Below are positions 10,883 through 19,747 of a DNA stretch of 64,000 nt, piece by piece; positions within the stretch are counted from its first letter, which is position 1; the number at the start of each line of letters is the position of its first letter. The translations under genes were made by a program, and so were the position numbers. The notes beneath the pieces were generated by a model. That model ran no database searches. It had not been told where the DNA came from and saw only the letters and a program-made list of their open reading frames with translations. The stretch lies in contig NZ_LIWR01000044.1 in assembly GCF_012978815.1 (NCBI RefSeq), forward strand, positions 62,001 through 126,000. The letters are read 5' to 3'. This DNA comes from Campylobacter sp. RM16189. Lineage in GTDB: Bacteria; Campylobacterota; Campylobacteria; Campylobacterales; Campylobacteraceae.

Positions 10883-11880
10883 AAGCTCTTTTTAGCGCGT
10901 CTAAGCACTAAGATAAACATAGGAATTCCAAAGAGAGATGTTACTATACCGATTGGAATTTCAAAGGTAAAAATAAGCCTTGAAAAGCTATCGCAAAATA
11001 GTAAAAATATAGCCCCTATCAGAGCTGAAGCCGTAAGTACGGAGCGGTTATCGGCTCCGTAAACGAATCTTGCTATATGAGGAGTGATAAGTCCTATCCA
11101 GCCGATGATTCCCGCGATAGTTACACTTAAAGCACTTACAAAAGTAGCGACTAAAATAACAAAAATTTTTACCTTAAATACGTTTATGCCAAGGCTCTTC
11201 GCCTCCTCTTCTCCAAGGCTTAAAGCATTTAGATATTTACCGGAAAATGCAAGCAATAAAACACCGATAAACATGGGCAATATAGATAGCTCCATAAAGC
11301 TTTTAGAAGCAAAGCCCAAGCTTCCCATCAAAAAATATGTGATATTTGGCAAGGTATCGTTAGGATCTGCGGCATACTTTAAAACAGAAAGCAAGGATGT
11401 AAAAAGCGAACCGCTAATAACGCCTCCGAGAACCAAGACTATCACGCTTCCGGAGCGTGAGTAAAGAGCTGAAATAAGAAGTGCGAAAATAACTGCAAGA
11501 AACCCGAATACAAAAGTGCTAAGCTGAATCAAGACTTCGTTTAGTCTAAAAAACATACCAAGAGCCGCACCAAATCCGGCTCCACTTAAAACTCCTAAAA
11601 TAGATGGGGAAACCAAAGGATTTACAAACATCGCCTGATATGCGGCACCTGAGATTGCAAGGCTTGCCCCTATGAGCAAGCATGCTATAATACGAGGCAA
11701 ACGAATTTCAGTTACTAAAGTATGAATGATCTTATAATCCTCTAAATTTTCGCCCTTTAAAACTGCTACAAAATATCTTATATATTCGCTTGCGCTAAAG
11801 CCGTATTTGCCAAGCAACAAGGAACCAAAAATAAATAATATCAACAAAGAGAGCAACAATAAAAAGGATTTTTTACTCAT
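10879..11880 (-). CDS. FecCD/BtuC-type ABC transporter permease
   Basis: A 333-aa polytopic inner-membrane protein of the FecCD family, likely with about 10 helices. It shows the conserved RLPRIIACLLIGASLAISGAAYQ entry, the cytoplasmic coupling region (LGEEEAKSLGIN) and the GIIGWIGLITPHIARFVYG segment. The gene lies one base from the binding-protein stop and overlaps the ATPase start by 4 bp, so the three encode one importer. Confidence 0.93.
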   Translation of the reverse strand: MSKKSFLLLLSLLILFIFGSLLLGKYGFSASEYIRYFVAVLKGENLEDYKIIHTLVTEIRLPRIIACLLIGASLAISGAAYQAMFVNPLVSPSILGVLSGAGFGAALGMFFRLNEVLIQLSTFVFGFLAVIFALLISALYSRSGSVIVLVLGGVISGSLFTSLLSVLKYAADPNDTLPNITYFLMGSLGFASKSFMELSILPMFIGVLLLAFSGKYLNALSLGEEEAKSLGINVFKVKIFVILVATFVSALSVTIAGIIGWIGLITPHIARFVYGADNRSVLTASALIGAIFLLFCDSFSRLIFTFEIPIGIVTSLFGIPMFILVLRRAKKSF

Positions 11881-12927
11881 CTATTTGCTCTTGCCTAGAA
11901 TTTTTCCTATATGCTCATCATTTAGTTCAAGTCCTAAAAATAGCTTATAAAATTCACGAGCTTCACTTTCTATATCAAATTTAAACGCCTCCGGATATGC
12001 CAAATTAATGAGCCATTTGATACCCAAAAATCTCATAAATGAAGGCGGACGATCAAACCAGCTGAATGGCTCTCTAGGGATATAATATACTTTTTTATTT
12101 TTTACCGCGTCAAGCAAGGCCCATTTAGGATCGCTGTAAATTTTGTCGTAAAAATCTCTTTCATAGACTAAAATCATATCCGGCTGATACTTTAAAACCT
12201 GCTCAAAGCTCACTTTAACGTGCCCATAAGCACTGCTTTCTTTTTCGCACTTATGCACGACCTCTGCGCCGCTTAACGGTATTAAGATCGCGTGCTGCGA
12301 ACCCTCACACTCCGTAGATAATCCATCTGAGCCCTGAGCGTAATAGATTCTAAGCTTTTTAATATTGTTTGTTTTTAGATATTCATTGATCTTGCCGCTT
12401 AAATTTATAGAATTTTGTGCATAGTCAATCAACTCTTTGGCTCTTTGCTCTCTATTTAAAACCTTACCTAAAATTTGCCAGCTTTTTAGATAGTCTTCCA
12501 AACTGGTTCCGCTCAAATATAACATTGGTTTTTTGATAGAGCCAAAAATTTCTGTCATCTTTTTGACATTTTTTGAGCTTGCATTTACCAATATTAGCTC
12601 AGGATCAAGACGCAAAAGCATCTCAACATTTGGGATCTTACCCTGTCCGAAAAATCCACCGACTACAGGCTGGGTTAAGACGTAATCTTTTAAATAAGGT
12701 CTTTCGTAATCATTCCACTCGAAATTTACACCGCTAATTTTTTCAGGAGCAAGGGCATACAGCAGATATAAAAGCGTAGGATTGCTTGCATATACACGAG
12801 TCGGTTCCTTAGTTAAAATTTCAAAATCTCTGCTATTTTGAGAGATAAACTGATCTATCTCCGAACTACTCATAGCAAAGGCGAAATTTAGACATACCAA
12901 TAGTGAAATCAGAATCTTTTTTAGCAT
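11881..12927 (-). CDS. Periplasmic metal-chelate binding protein (TroA/FecB-like)
   Basis: A 348-aa class III substrate-binding protein. The signal peptide is MLKKILISLLVCLNFAFA; the mature protein has two lobes joined by a long helix. It contains VVGGFFGQGKIPNVEMLLRLDPELILV, typical of iron-chelate binding proteins, and PFSWFDRPPSFMRFLGIKWL near the C-terminus. The start has an AAGG ribosome site. It is followed directly by permease, ATPase and methyltransferase genes. Ligand is not determinable; ferric siderophore, nickel-chelate and corrinoid are all possible. Confidence 0.85.
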   Translation of the reverse strand: MLKKILISLLVCLNFAFAMSSSEIDQFISQNSRDFEILTKEPTRVYASNPTLLYLLYALAPEKISGVNFEWNDYERPYLKDYVLTQPVVGGFFGQGKIPNVEMLLRLDPELILVNASSKNVKKMTEIFGSIKKPMLYLSGTSLEDYLKSWQILGKVLNREQRAKELIDYAQNSINLSGKINEYLKTNNIKKLRIYYAQGSDGLSTECEGSQHAILIPLSGAEVVHKCEKESSAYGHVKVSFEQVLKYQPDMILVYERDFYDKIYSDPKWALLDAVKNKKVYYIPREPFSWFDRPPSFMRFLGIKWLINLAYPEAFKFDIESEAREFYKLFLGLELNDEHIGKILGKSK

Positions 12928-13009
12928 GATAAAGCCTTTATTTAATTTTAAAAATCGTAGTTAATTTACCCTTTTATATTACTAAAATATAAAACTAAAT
13001 AACTATAAA

Positions 13010-13039
13010 AAGGGCTTAAAATACTATCTTTAAGCCCTT
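13010..13039 (-). terminator. Rho-independent terminator after TonB receptor gene
   Basis: On the minus strand, AAGGGCTTAAA and TTTAAGCCCTT form an 11-bp stem with an 8-base loop, followed by a run of five T. It sits 7 bp past the receptor stop. The binding-protein gene downstream therefore probably has its own promoter, or read-through is partial. Confidence 0.8.
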
Positions 13040-13045
13040 AAAATA

Positions 13046-15028
13046 TTAAAATTTATATTTAATATTAGAGAAAAATACCCTACCTTCTTCAGGAAATCCC
13101 TCTCTATACTCGTAGTTTTTATCAAATAAATTTGATACACCCGCATCTATACTTAAATTTTCTGTCGGCTTATAAATAAATTTAACATGAGTCAAATCAA
13201 ACCCATTTAGCTTAGTATCCTCATAAGATCCTGAATATCTGCTAGAAACAAACTCTTCAGATGCATAAACGCTAAATTTAGGCAAAATTTTAAAATCTAC
13301 ATAAGCAAACGCTTTGTGTTTTGGAAGATCGTAAATTTTCTCATTTTTGTTTTTGTATTTTGCACTGATATATGAGTAGTTTCCTCCAATCTCCAAGCTA
13401 TCTGTAGCAAAATAAGTAGCTCCTAGCTCAAAGCCTTTATACTCTGCTTTATCCACGTTTTGAGCTTGTCTTGTCTTATTTTTTAACATAACATTGCCTA
13501 TGGCATCTTTAACTTTTGAGTAAAAGACCGAACCTTCAAGTCTTAGAGTATCGCCAAAGCTTCTTGCATAACCTAATTCATAGTGATTTGCTATTTCAGG
13601 TTTTAAGAATGGGTTTGGGGTATTTCTTCCAAATCTTTCGCTATATCTCTCTTTCATACTAGGAAAATATGTCTTTTTTGCATAGCTTAAACTTAGCTCA
13701 TCCATTCCATTAAAGCTATGTTTAATGGCGGCTTGATAGTTAAAAGAGTGTCTCTTGCCGACTTCAAAGTCAAACAATCTATTCTTGCCTCCAGATAGTG
13801 GCTTGCCATACTCTTGAGCTTTTATGGCATCTCTTGTATCATAGCTGATACCTAGAATCAGTCTTGTCATATCGCTAAATCTATAAGTATTTTCAAGGCC
13901 GAATGTATAGGTCTTGTCTTGATATGTTTGCACCGGCTCGCCATCATCATGCTCTTTATGCTCATCAAATTTATAACTTGTAGCAAATTTAAGAGTATTA
14001 TTATCTGCTATATCGCCGCCTAATTCAAGGCCAAATCCGTATGAGTAGTCTTTATAATGGCTACCAAAAGTTTTTTTAGTATAGGTCTTATCCTTATATG
14101 AATTCAAATCGTTTTTATATGTGTCATAAAAAGCCTTTGTATTCAAATAAAGCTTGCCAAATTCTGTATGAGAAAGCCAGTAAACGCTCTCTTTATCCCA
14201 CATAGGCCAGTCCCAAAATCTATTGGCTACCTTATCCTTAGGATATCTTCCTGCATAAGGAGGCTGCTCTTTTTCGCCCTTTTGATTGATATATGTTATA
14301 GCATATTCATCAGTTTGATTTGGAGTAAAGCCGGCCTTAATATGCACTTTTCTATCTCTTTGAACAGATTTTTCGCGTCTATTGCCATCTTCGTTACCTT
14401 TAGCGTCTTTTACAAAGTCACTTGAAAGCTGTTGACCATTATCTTCCATAAAGCTTAAGCCAGCTTGCACATAGAATAGTTCCTGACGAGTTCCTATACT
14501 ATAATCAATGTTATTTCCTATAGTTTTGCTGCTCTTGCCAAGCTCAACGCCATATCCTATACTACTCTCAAACTCTTTGGTAGGCTTTTTGGATATAAGA
14601 TTTATGGCTCCACCCATAGTATTTGGACCATAAAGAACAGAACTTGAACCCTTAGAGATATCTATACGAGATAGATCAAAAGTAGTAAACCTTCCAAAAT
14701 CCGAGTTTCCATCGTATGGATTATAAACAGGAATTCCATCTATAAAAAGTGGAACCCTACGAGCGTCAAAGCCGCGAACATAAAAATTTTGCTCCGCTCT
14801 TGGACCTTTTTTATCCACATAGACTCCAGGTGTCATATAAGCTACTTCAGATAGCCTCTTAACTTGATTTTTTTGCATCTGCTCACTATCTACCACAACT
14901 ACGTTGGTATCGCTTTTTTGGCTACCTCCTACAAGTTTAGATACGACTTCTACCTGACCAAGTTCAAAAACTTCGGCATGAAGTGCCAAAGCGACACTAC
15001 AAACAATCAAAACTGTTTTTTTCATCAA
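13046..15028 (-). CDS. TonB-dependent outer-membrane receptor
   Basis: A 660-aa outer-membrane gated channel. Signal peptide MMKKTVLIVCSVALALHA; TonB-box-like FELGQVEVVSK; plug domain with YMTPGVYVDKKGPRAEQNFYVRGFDARRVPLFIDGIPV and SSVLYGPNTMGGAINLISKKP; then a 22-strand barrel with aromatic-rich strands ending in the classic C-terminal Phe (NIKYKF). It heads the uptake half of the metal cluster. No clear 19-bp Fur box is visible in the AT-rich upstream gap, so metal regulation is only inferred. Likely substrates are ferric or nickel chelates. Confidence 0.93.
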   Translation of the reverse strand: MMKKTVLIVCSVALALHAEVFELGQVEVVSKLVGGSQKSDTNVVVVDSEQMQKNQVKRLSEVAYMTPGVYVDKKGPRAEQNFYVRGFDARRVPLFIDGIPVYNPYDGNSDFGRFTTFDLSRIDISKGSSSVLYGPNTMGGAINLISKKPTKEFESSIGYGVELGKSSKTIGNNIDYSIGTRQELFYVQAGLSFMEDNGQQLSSDFVKDAKGNEDGNRREKSVQRDRKVHIKAGFTPNQTDEYAITYINQKGEKEQPPYAGRYPKDKVANRFWDWPMWDKESVYWLSHTEFGKLYLNTKAFYDTYKNDLNSYKDKTYTKKTFGSHYKDYSYGFGLELGGDIADNNTLKFATSYKFDEHKEHDDGEPVQTYQDKTYTFGLENTYRFSDMTRLILGISYDTRDAIKAQEYGKPLSGGKNRLFDFEVGKRHSFNYQAAIKHSFNGMDELSLSYAKKTYFPSMKERYSERFGRNTPNPFLKPEIANHYELGYARSFGDTLRLEGSVFYSKVKDAIGNVMLKNKTRQAQNVDKAEYKGFELGATYFATDSLEIGGNYSYISAKYKNKNEKIYDLPKHKAFAYVDFKILPKFSVYASEEFVSSRYSGSYEDTKLNGFDLTHVKFIYKPTENLSIDAGVSNLFDKNYEYREGFPEEGRVFFSNIKYKF

Positions 15029-15196
15029 AACTCCTATTATAGATTTTTTTATATTTCTAAAAATCCTTTTACAATGAGGCTAAAAATATAAAATATGAAA
15101 AAATAATTTTATTTTATAAATATTTAAAAGTAGCTAAAACAAAAAAAATACTGAATTAATTTATAAATATAGCCTGTAGAAGATTTATGAATAAGG

Positions 15197-15697
15197 TTAT
15201 ATATTGCAGCTTTTTAAGTCCAAGCTCTTTCCGACAAATTTCTTCTCTATAATCAAAACAAGAGCATAAAAAATCTTCTCATCGTTTAGCTTGGCAATTT
15301 GTCTTAGAGTTTGATCTTTTCCGTTAAGTTTCACTTCGCCCTTTCTTAAAATATATACCAACTCGTCAGCATCTAAATTTAAAATACTTGCGACACTACT
15401 TATAGTGTGGTCTTCAATAGCCATAATAAGTCTATCCATATTGCAATAAGATGGATTTTTTCGTTTCAAAACCACATCTAAAAATTCATTTGCAAGCTTT
15501 ACTAGCTTTCTTCTCTTTATAATTATATGCAAAACAGCGATTACAGCAATACTAAAACCACAAATTTTATGCAAACTCATAAAAAATTCCGTGTAGTCCC
15601 CATTTGCAAATTTAAATCCCGAATATGTCAAAATAGAGATTCCTAAAAACAAGAATACAATAAGTAAAAATTTATAAACTATCTTAATTTTAAACAT
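15197..15697 (-). CDS. Small membrane protein, DUF4405/cytochrome b-like N-terminus
   Basis: A 166-aa protein with two N-terminal membrane helices (about 8-27 and 44-61). His residues stand at SLHKICG and VLHIIIKRRK, as in DUF4405-type small cytochrome-like proteins. The rest (about 75-166) is soluble, with TISSVASILNLDADELVYILRKGEVKLNG resembling a small helical regulatory domain. The start lies 19 bp inside the Cys-protein gene, so the two are coupled. Function is unknown; haem or quinone binding by the paired His is a weak inference. Confidence 0.5.
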   Translation of the reverse strand: MFKIKIVYKFLLIVFLFLGISILTYSGFKFANGDYTEFFMSLHKICGFSIAVIAVLHIIIKRRKLVKLANEFLDVVLKRKNPSYCNMDRLIMAIEDHTISSVASILNLDADELVYILRKGEVKLNGKDQTLRQIAKLNDEKIFYALVLIIEKKFVGKSLDLKSCNI

Positions 15698-15888
15698 TCA
15701 AAGCTCTCCTTACTCCATCTTCTAAAAAGACAGTTATAGCAACTCTTTGGATAACTATCTACAAGCTCATCCTCATTGCTATCAGTTGTAAAAAACTCAC
15801 ACTTTACTGCCGTTTTCCTAGCCTTTTCATAAGAAAATTTACCAAATAAAAAAACTCCGTCTAAGCTAAAATTTTGAAATTTATCCAT
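15679..15888 (-). CDS. Small Cys-containing protein of unknown function
   Basis: A 69-aa soluble protein. Residues 29-65 contain four Cys: one in VKCEFF, a CYNC pair near 50-53 and one in FECLK, a spacing that could hold zinc or an Fe-S cluster. Its ATG shares a base with the stop of the TiaS-like gene upstream, and its end overlaps the next gene by 19 bp, so it is a genuine part of a tight three-gene operon. I do not recognise the family. Confidence 0.55.
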   Translation of the reverse strand: MDKFQNFSLDGVFLFGKFSYEKARKTAVKCEFFTTDSNEDELVDSYPKSCYNCLFRRWSKESFECLKLR

Positions 15889-16619
15889 TAAATTTCTCTA
15901 AGCTCTTCTATATCGTATGGAATAAATTTTCCATTTTTATCAGATTTTACAAGCAAAACCGCTTTAAAATTTTTAATTATCAACTTTAGTTTCGATTTTG
16001 TCAGTATCTTTTCGTTTTTATCAACGAGATTAAAATTTTCATCCAAAACCTCATCGCAAAAGCCTAAATCCAAAAGCTCTTTTATGCTCATCTCATCTTT
16101 TGACATCTTGGTTTTGCCTTTAACTCTACCGTCGTTACCATCAAGCCTTAAAGCCATACCGCCAAGCGCCCCTATGATACCATGGCCTGTGTTTTTAAGC
16201 TCTTTTAGATATATATTTTGTCTGGACGCCTCACTGTAAGCTTCATCTTTTGTTATGTATTCAAATTTGGCTCTCTTGCCAAATTTGATAAACTCATTTA
16301 GATTTGAAATTTCATCTTCAAAGGCTATCGCAAATCCCGGTTCAGAGCTTGGAGCGCTCTCTTCTATTAGTAGTTTTTCTGCAAATTTGATTACTTTAGC
16401 GAATTCCTCTTCATCCAAATTTGTAGTAAAACACATGGAGCTATTGTGTGAGGTATAATTTATTCGCTCATCTATAAAGAGTTGATGACGACTCACGAAA
16501 GAGCATGGTGAAAAATTGCTATCTATAAATTCAGCAATCATCTCGGCAAGTATTCCGGTAGATTTAGGATATCCTATCTCATCGGTATCATCTATACTTA
16601 TATAAACGACTCTTCTCAT
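15888..16619 (-). CDS. TiaS-like protein (tRNA-Ile2 agmatinylcytidine synthetase N-terminal-type domains)
   Basis: A 243-aa protein whose N-terminus reads YISIDDTDEIGYPKSTG, matching the IDDTD motif of the kinase-like domain in archaeal TiaS. Further matches are FVSRHQLFIDERINYTSHNSS (TiaS RLNPN...KTRGN region) and NTGHGIIGALGGMAL (TiaS GRGLIGALAAIG). The OB-fold and zinc-ribbon of TiaS, which bind tRNA, are absent. Bacteria use TilS for tRNA-Ile2, so agmatidine synthesis is unlikely. It heads the metal-uptake cluster with the Cys and membrane proteins. A nucleotide-dependent transfer reaction is inferred; the substrate is unknown. Confidence 0.7.
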   Translation of the reverse strand: MRRVVYISIDDTDEIGYPKSTGILAEMIAEFIDSNFSPCSFVSRHQLFIDERINYTSHNSSMCFTTNLDEEEFAKVIKFAEKLLIEESAPSSEPGFAIAFEDEISNLNEFIKFGKRAKFEYITKDEAYSEASRQNIYLKELKNTGHGIIGALGGMALRLDGNDGRVKGKTKMSKDEMSIKELLDLGFCDEVLDENFNLVDKNEKILTKSKLKLIIKNFKAVLLVKSDKNGKFIPYDIEELREI

Positions 16620-16752
16620 AAAATTTAAACCTGAATAAAAATAATATTTATATTTTAAAATTTGTTTAGTAGATTTTTGCTGAATTTAATTTGAAAAAAT
16701 ATCAAATTCACACTTATATTGTAAAATACTAAAAAATCAAAAAAGGAAAAAT

Positions 16753-17304
16753 ATGTCTTTTCAAGAAATTTTACGCAAATCAACCAAAAAACTTCTAATA
16801 ACAATTGCTTTAATAGCTCATCTAATCTTAGCCATCATAGTAAATTACTCTTTTCCGCATTACGAAACGGCTCTGATAACCGGAGGAGAGGTAAAAAGAG
16901 TGGATAAGGACGGTCTAATAAGTGGAGAAAATCCTGCGGATGGACCGACTAGAGATGTATATTTCATATACACTCAAGAGATAAATGGCACAAAAGTAAT
17001 GACTTATAGAAACGAGGATACCGGATTTGGTTTTCCATTTTATTTAAAATTTAATTCAGCCGATCTTCAAGCAATGGCGCAAAGTTTTGCGATAAGCCAA
17101 AAGAAAGTGCAGATAAAATACTATGGATGGAGAATAACAGTATTAGATAAATTTAGAAATGCTGTTTCAATAAAAGAGCTTAAAAACAGTGAAACCGGAT
17201 CAAATCCTATTATGAGCTATATATTTTATGCTTTAATCTTCGCATCTTTTCTATTTTTCGTTTTCTTTATAAGAAAGATATTCGACAAATGTATTAAGGC
17301 TTGA
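16753..17304 (+). CDS. DUF1523 family membrane protein
   Basis: A 183-aa protein with a membrane helix at each end (about 14-32 and 153-172) and a periplasmic middle. The signature YETALITGGEVKRVDKDG, DVYFIYTQ and YRNEDTGFGFPFYLKFNSADLQA is that of DUF1523, a family of unknown function in proteobacteria. It begins after AAAAAGGAAAA and diverges from the TiaS-like gene. Its stop overlaps the end of the convergent GGDEF-EAL gene by 11 bp. Confidence 0.8.
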   Translation: MSFQEILRKSTKKLLITIALIAHLILAIIVNYSFPHYETALITGGEVKRVDKDGLISGENPADGPTRDVYFIYTQEINGTKVMTYRNEDTGFGFPFYLKFNSADLQAMAQSFAISQKKVQIKYYGWRITVLDKFRNAVSIKELKNSETGSNPIMSYIFYALIFASFLFFVFFIRKIFDKCIKA

Positions 17305-19747
17305 TATTGTCAGGCGAAACAGGCTTACCCAGCAGATATCCCTGAGCATACTTTATGCCAAATTTTTTGACTTCGGCCAAAATTTCAGGAGAGCTTACAA
17401 ACTCGGCAACCACATTATACTTTTGTCTATTGGCAAAATCTATAATAGTTTGAACTAGATATCTAGCGTTTTTATCAAATGGAAGCTTTTTGATGATAGA
17501 GCCGTCTATCTTTATAGTGTCTATATCAAGTTCTAAAATCCTATAGTAATTAGAATATCCGCTTCCAAAATCATCAATTGAAATTTTGGAGTTATAGCTA
17601 TGAATTTTATTTATAAATAAATTTACCGCCTCATAGTCATCTACACCTTCTGATTCTAAAATTTCAAAATAGACGTTTTCTGGGTATGAGCAAATTTTAA
17701 GCTTTTGCTCTATCATATCTCTAATCTGAACATTTGCTATATCACTATTTGATAGGTTCATTGAAAATCTAATTTTAGGGAATCTCTCCACAAGTCTAAA
17801 TACATGACCTATAACTTTTTTAGTTATATCATTATATAAAGAAATTTTCTTAGCAATATCTAAAAATTCGCCAGGATAACGAATTTTGCCATTTTCATCC
17901 ACAAGGCGAACCAAAACTTCATAATAGTTTGCCTTTGGCTCACTATCTGAGTCTGAAGATATATCATATATGCCCTGACACTCAACTATAACAGTATCGT
18001 TATATATAGCATATTCTATAATTCTTGACATTATCTGGTTTTGATAATACTGCTGCTCTACAGAGCTATTTTCATTATAATACACTACGGGTTCACCACT
18101 ATTGGTAGCCTCATAGTGAGCAAGCATAGCTTGAGTAAGACGGTTAGTTTGAATAGTATCCCTATCAAGACTAACACCTATGATCATCTTGATGTTTGGT
18201 ATAAATTCTTTTCTGTCATCCACGACAATAGATAGATTATTTCCTTTAAAATAATCCCGTATATTTTTTATATCTCTCTCGACAGACTCTCCGTCGTACC
18301 AAATACAAAACTCATCTAACTGAACTCTATATATAGATGCTGGTATATCATAAGTATCTATACAAAGCTTTATAGTTTTGGCAAAGGACTCTATAATAAG
18401 ATCCACCGTTTGAGTCTTGTAAAAAAATCTAAAATCCACAAAGTGACTAATATTTACATATATAAGCATTCCGCTTGGATACTCGTTAAGCTTTTGAGTA
18501 AGGGCAAAATAACTACCAAAGCCGGTTAAGTTATCAAAAAATGCCATGTCTCTTAGCTTTTCTTCTTTTTCCTTAAGCTCTTTTTCTATCATAACCTCTT
18601 TTGTCTTGTCAAGTTTTACCGACAGATATCCGTCCTTATTACCATCGGCATCAAACAACGGTAAAAACATTACTTTTTCTATCAACAAATCTTTATCTTT
18701 TGTTAAACTTATTAACTCATCACACTCCCAAACCTGATTATTTTTCAAGGAATTTGTAATGCTTTTATAAAATTCACTGCTATGTTGGTGAGATTTTAAA
18801 ATATTAGCATCTTTGCCAACAACCTCTTCAAGATTATAGCCTGTGGTCTGTTCAAATATCTTATTTACATACTTTATCTTAGTATTTAGATCTGTAAAAA
18901 CTATTGAGCCAAAGCTATTGTCGGTAGCTTGTTGCAAGTCATTTAGATATTTTAATATGCTCTTAGTTTTTGAATAAGCCAAATAGATCAAAAATATTGA
19001 TATTCCTATAAGTGCAAAAAACAACATAGTCAAATTTTTTAAATTAGTAGCAGCTATGCTCATATAGGCCCTATTTCCGTTCATCAATATACTAAGCTCT
19101 TTTTCCATATAAAGTTCTTGAATACGTTTAAAAATACCTTGAGCACTCTCATAATATTCTATAAGTCTACTAGCATTTTTTAAAAATTTAATATCATTTT
19201 GATTTAGATTGTTCTCTGATAAATTTTTGGCTACAAGTTCTTTTGTTTTACTCAAATCGGTATTGATGTCATATTTAAATAGCAATATATTTGACATTAT
19301 AGTATTAAAATACCTACTCTGTTTTAACTCTTCAAACGAACTAAAAAGTATGTCATCATAGATCAAATTTGCAAATATAGCGGTTGAATTAAATTTATCT
19401 ATAAGTTCGACTTTCTTTTTAAATGTTTGCTTAATGTCTTGAAAAAATTTCATACCGGAAACAATCTCTCTAAAAGCATGTAAGTTTTGCATCCTTAAAG
19501 TATCTTTTAAGCCATTATCAAAATTCGCAAGAAGTTCCATAAGTCTATCATAATCAGAGTATAGGAATGTTTTACCCAGCATAAAGTCTATATCTCTATT
19601 TATATCTATTAAATTTATTACCGATTCTTTTAGACTATAGCTAGAATTTACATTTTTGTTTGCCTTATATATTATCATTCCACCGATAAATATATTTAAA
19701 AACATAATTAAAAATAGAACTTTATATAATACAATTTTATTTCTCAT
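17294..19747 (-). CDS. Membrane PAS-GGDEF-EAL c-di-GMP protein
   Basis: An 817-aa signalling protein: membrane helix at 7-27, periplasmic helical sensor region to about 230, second helix about 236-257, PAS domain about 270-385 (GYNLEEVVGKDANILKS), GGDEF-like domain about 400-550, EAL domain about 570-815. The GGDEF signature has become QLDEF, so cyclase activity is unlikely. The EAL domain keeps YEVLVRL (EVL variant), the DDFGSGYSNY loop and KIDGSIIKKL, so it is probably an active c-di-GMP phosphodiesterase. It starts 4 bp inside the end of the upstream di-haem peroxidase gene, suggesting coupling. Confidence 0.88.
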   Translation of the reverse strand: MRNKIVLYKVLFLIMFLNIFIGGMIIYKANKNVNSSYSLKESVINLIDINRDIDFMLGKTFLYSDYDRLMELLANFDNGLKDTLRMQNLHAFREIVSGMKFFQDIKQTFKKKVELIDKFNSTAIFANLIYDDILFSSFEELKQSRYFNTIMSNILLFKYDINTDLSKTKELVAKNLSENNLNQNDIKFLKNASRLIEYYESAQGIFKRIQELYMEKELSILMNGNRAYMSIAATNLKNLTMLFFALIGISIFLIYLAYSKTKSILKYLNDLQQATDNSFGSIVFTDLNTKIKYVNKIFEQTTGYNLEEVVGKDANILKSHQHSSEFYKSITNSLKNNQVWECDELISLTKDKDLLIEKVMFLPLFDADGNKDGYLSVKLDKTKEVMIEKELKEKEEKLRDMAFFDNLTGFGSYFALTQKLNEYPSGMLIYVNISHFVDFRFFYKTQTVDLIIESFAKTIKLCIDTYDIPASIYRVQLDEFCIWYDGESVERDIKNIRDYFKGNNLSIVVDDRKEFIPNIKMIIGVSLDRDTIQTNRLTQAMLAHYEATNSGEPVVYYNENSSVEQQYYQNQIMSRIIEYAIYNDTVIVECQGIYDISSDSDSEPKANYYEVLVRLVDENGKIRYPGEFLDIAKKISLYNDITKKVIGHVFRLVERFPKIRFSMNLSNSDIANVQIRDMIEQKLKICSYPENVYFEILESEGVDDYEAVNLFINKIHSYNSKISIDDFGSGYSNYYRILELDIDTIKIDGSIIKKLPFDKNARYLVQTIIDFANRQKYNVVAEFVSSPEILAEVKKFGIKYAQGYLLGKPVSPDNIKP

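Noticed and set aside
15029..15196. Fur box ahead of the TonB receptor gene
   Set aside because: The region is generally AT-rich; no convincing 19-bp palindrome stands out.
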